A stretch of DNA of 6,425 nt, taken from positions 1 through 6,425 of the forward strand of contig WGBS01000282.1 in assembly GCA_015494165.1 (NCBI GenBank), given 5' to 3'. Below are positions 6,384 to 6,425 of the stretch, piece by piece. Both the position numbers and the translations under genes were made by a program. How positions within the stretch are numbered: position 1 is the first letter of the stretch; every line of letters starts with the position of its first letter. The stretch is from Gammaproteobacteria bacterium. Lineage in GTDB: Bacteria; Pseudomonadota; Gammaproteobacteria; S144-34. The notes beneath the pieces were generated by a model. The model saw nothing but the letters and a program-made list of their open reading frames with translations. It made no database searches and was not told the DNA's origin.

Positions 6384-6425
6384 ATGAGCGATTCGGGAAA
6401 CGCCACCCCCCTGCTGACTCCGGCC
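6384..6425 (+). CDS. Start of an unidentified gene, cut by the right edge
   Basis: Only 14 codons are visible, reading MSDSGNATPLLTPA, with no stop before the window ends. The start is supported by GGAGAGG 8 bases upstream and by the FNR-like promoter at 6299-6340. A second ATG at 6377, in another frame (MSDERFGKRH), also stays open to the edge but is too close to the ribosome site. The visible residues show no signal peptide or domain. FNR/DNR-controlled genes next to nos and nnrS clusters include anaerobic haem synthesis (hemN), NO or nitrite reductase genes and Crp/Fnr regulators, but nothing here chooses between them. Confidence 0.5.
   Translation, partial: MSDSGNATPLLTPA

Noticed and set aside
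4801..6387. 528-residue + strand frame running across nnrS and sirB2
   Set aside because: It is an Arg/Ala/Gly-rich translation out of frame with two recognised membrane proteins, without any domain of its own.
1..6425. Search for CRISPR arrays, tRNA or rRNA genes, insertion sequences and attachment sites
   Set aside because: Nothing was seen: no spaced direct repeats, no tRNA-like segments, no transposase frames. The window is nearly fully occupied by the denitrification genes.

Overview
The window is a denitrification (nitrous oxide respiration) locus from a very GC-rich bacterium; base composition is clearly above 70% G+C by eye. The gene order nosZ-nosD-nosF-nosY-nosL, the NosZ sequence style (HYQPGH, SLCKFSKDR, EPHD, a C-terminal CuA domain) and an FNR/DNR-type operator point to a proteobacterium carrying a clade I nos cluster, probably beta- or gammaproteobacterial. 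That taxonomic call is an inference. Every gene reads on the + strand, and coding density is close to complete.

Layout: 1-935 is the C-terminal half of nosZ, cut by the left edge. Next come nosD (about 910-2262), nosF (2259-3203), nosY (3200-4030) and nosL (4027-4563). The junctions from nosD to nosL are 4-base stop/start overlaps (GTGA, ATGA, GTGA), so nosD-F-Y-L looks like one translationally coupled unit. A 46-base gap leads to an nnrS-family gene (4610-5869), then 10 bases to a SirB2-family membrane protein gene (5880-6302). The 81 bases after that (6303-6383) look like a new promoter: an FNR/DNR-like box overlaps the sirB stop codon, with a -10-like hexamer at the class II spacing. The next gene starts at about 6384 and leaves the window after 14 codons.

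How the genes work together: NosZ is the periplasmic N2O reductase, with CuZ and CuA copper centres. NosL, a periplasm-facing lipoprotein, is a copper chaperone. NosD (periplasmic beta-helix), NosF (cytoplasmic ATPase) and NosY (membrane permease) form the NosDFY ABC complex that matures the CuZ site. NnrS is a polytopic membrane protein linked to nitric oxide tolerance in denitrifiers. The SirB2-family protein has no firm role, but its position suggests the same physiology. The nosR regulator/electron donor and the start of nosZ presumably lie to the left of the window; nosX is not seen.

I found no wholly new system. The features most worth a second look are a perfect 32-base, all-GC inverted repeat just after the nosZ stop that lies inside the apparent nosD signal-peptide codons, and the FNR-type promoter feeding an unidentified gene at the right edge.
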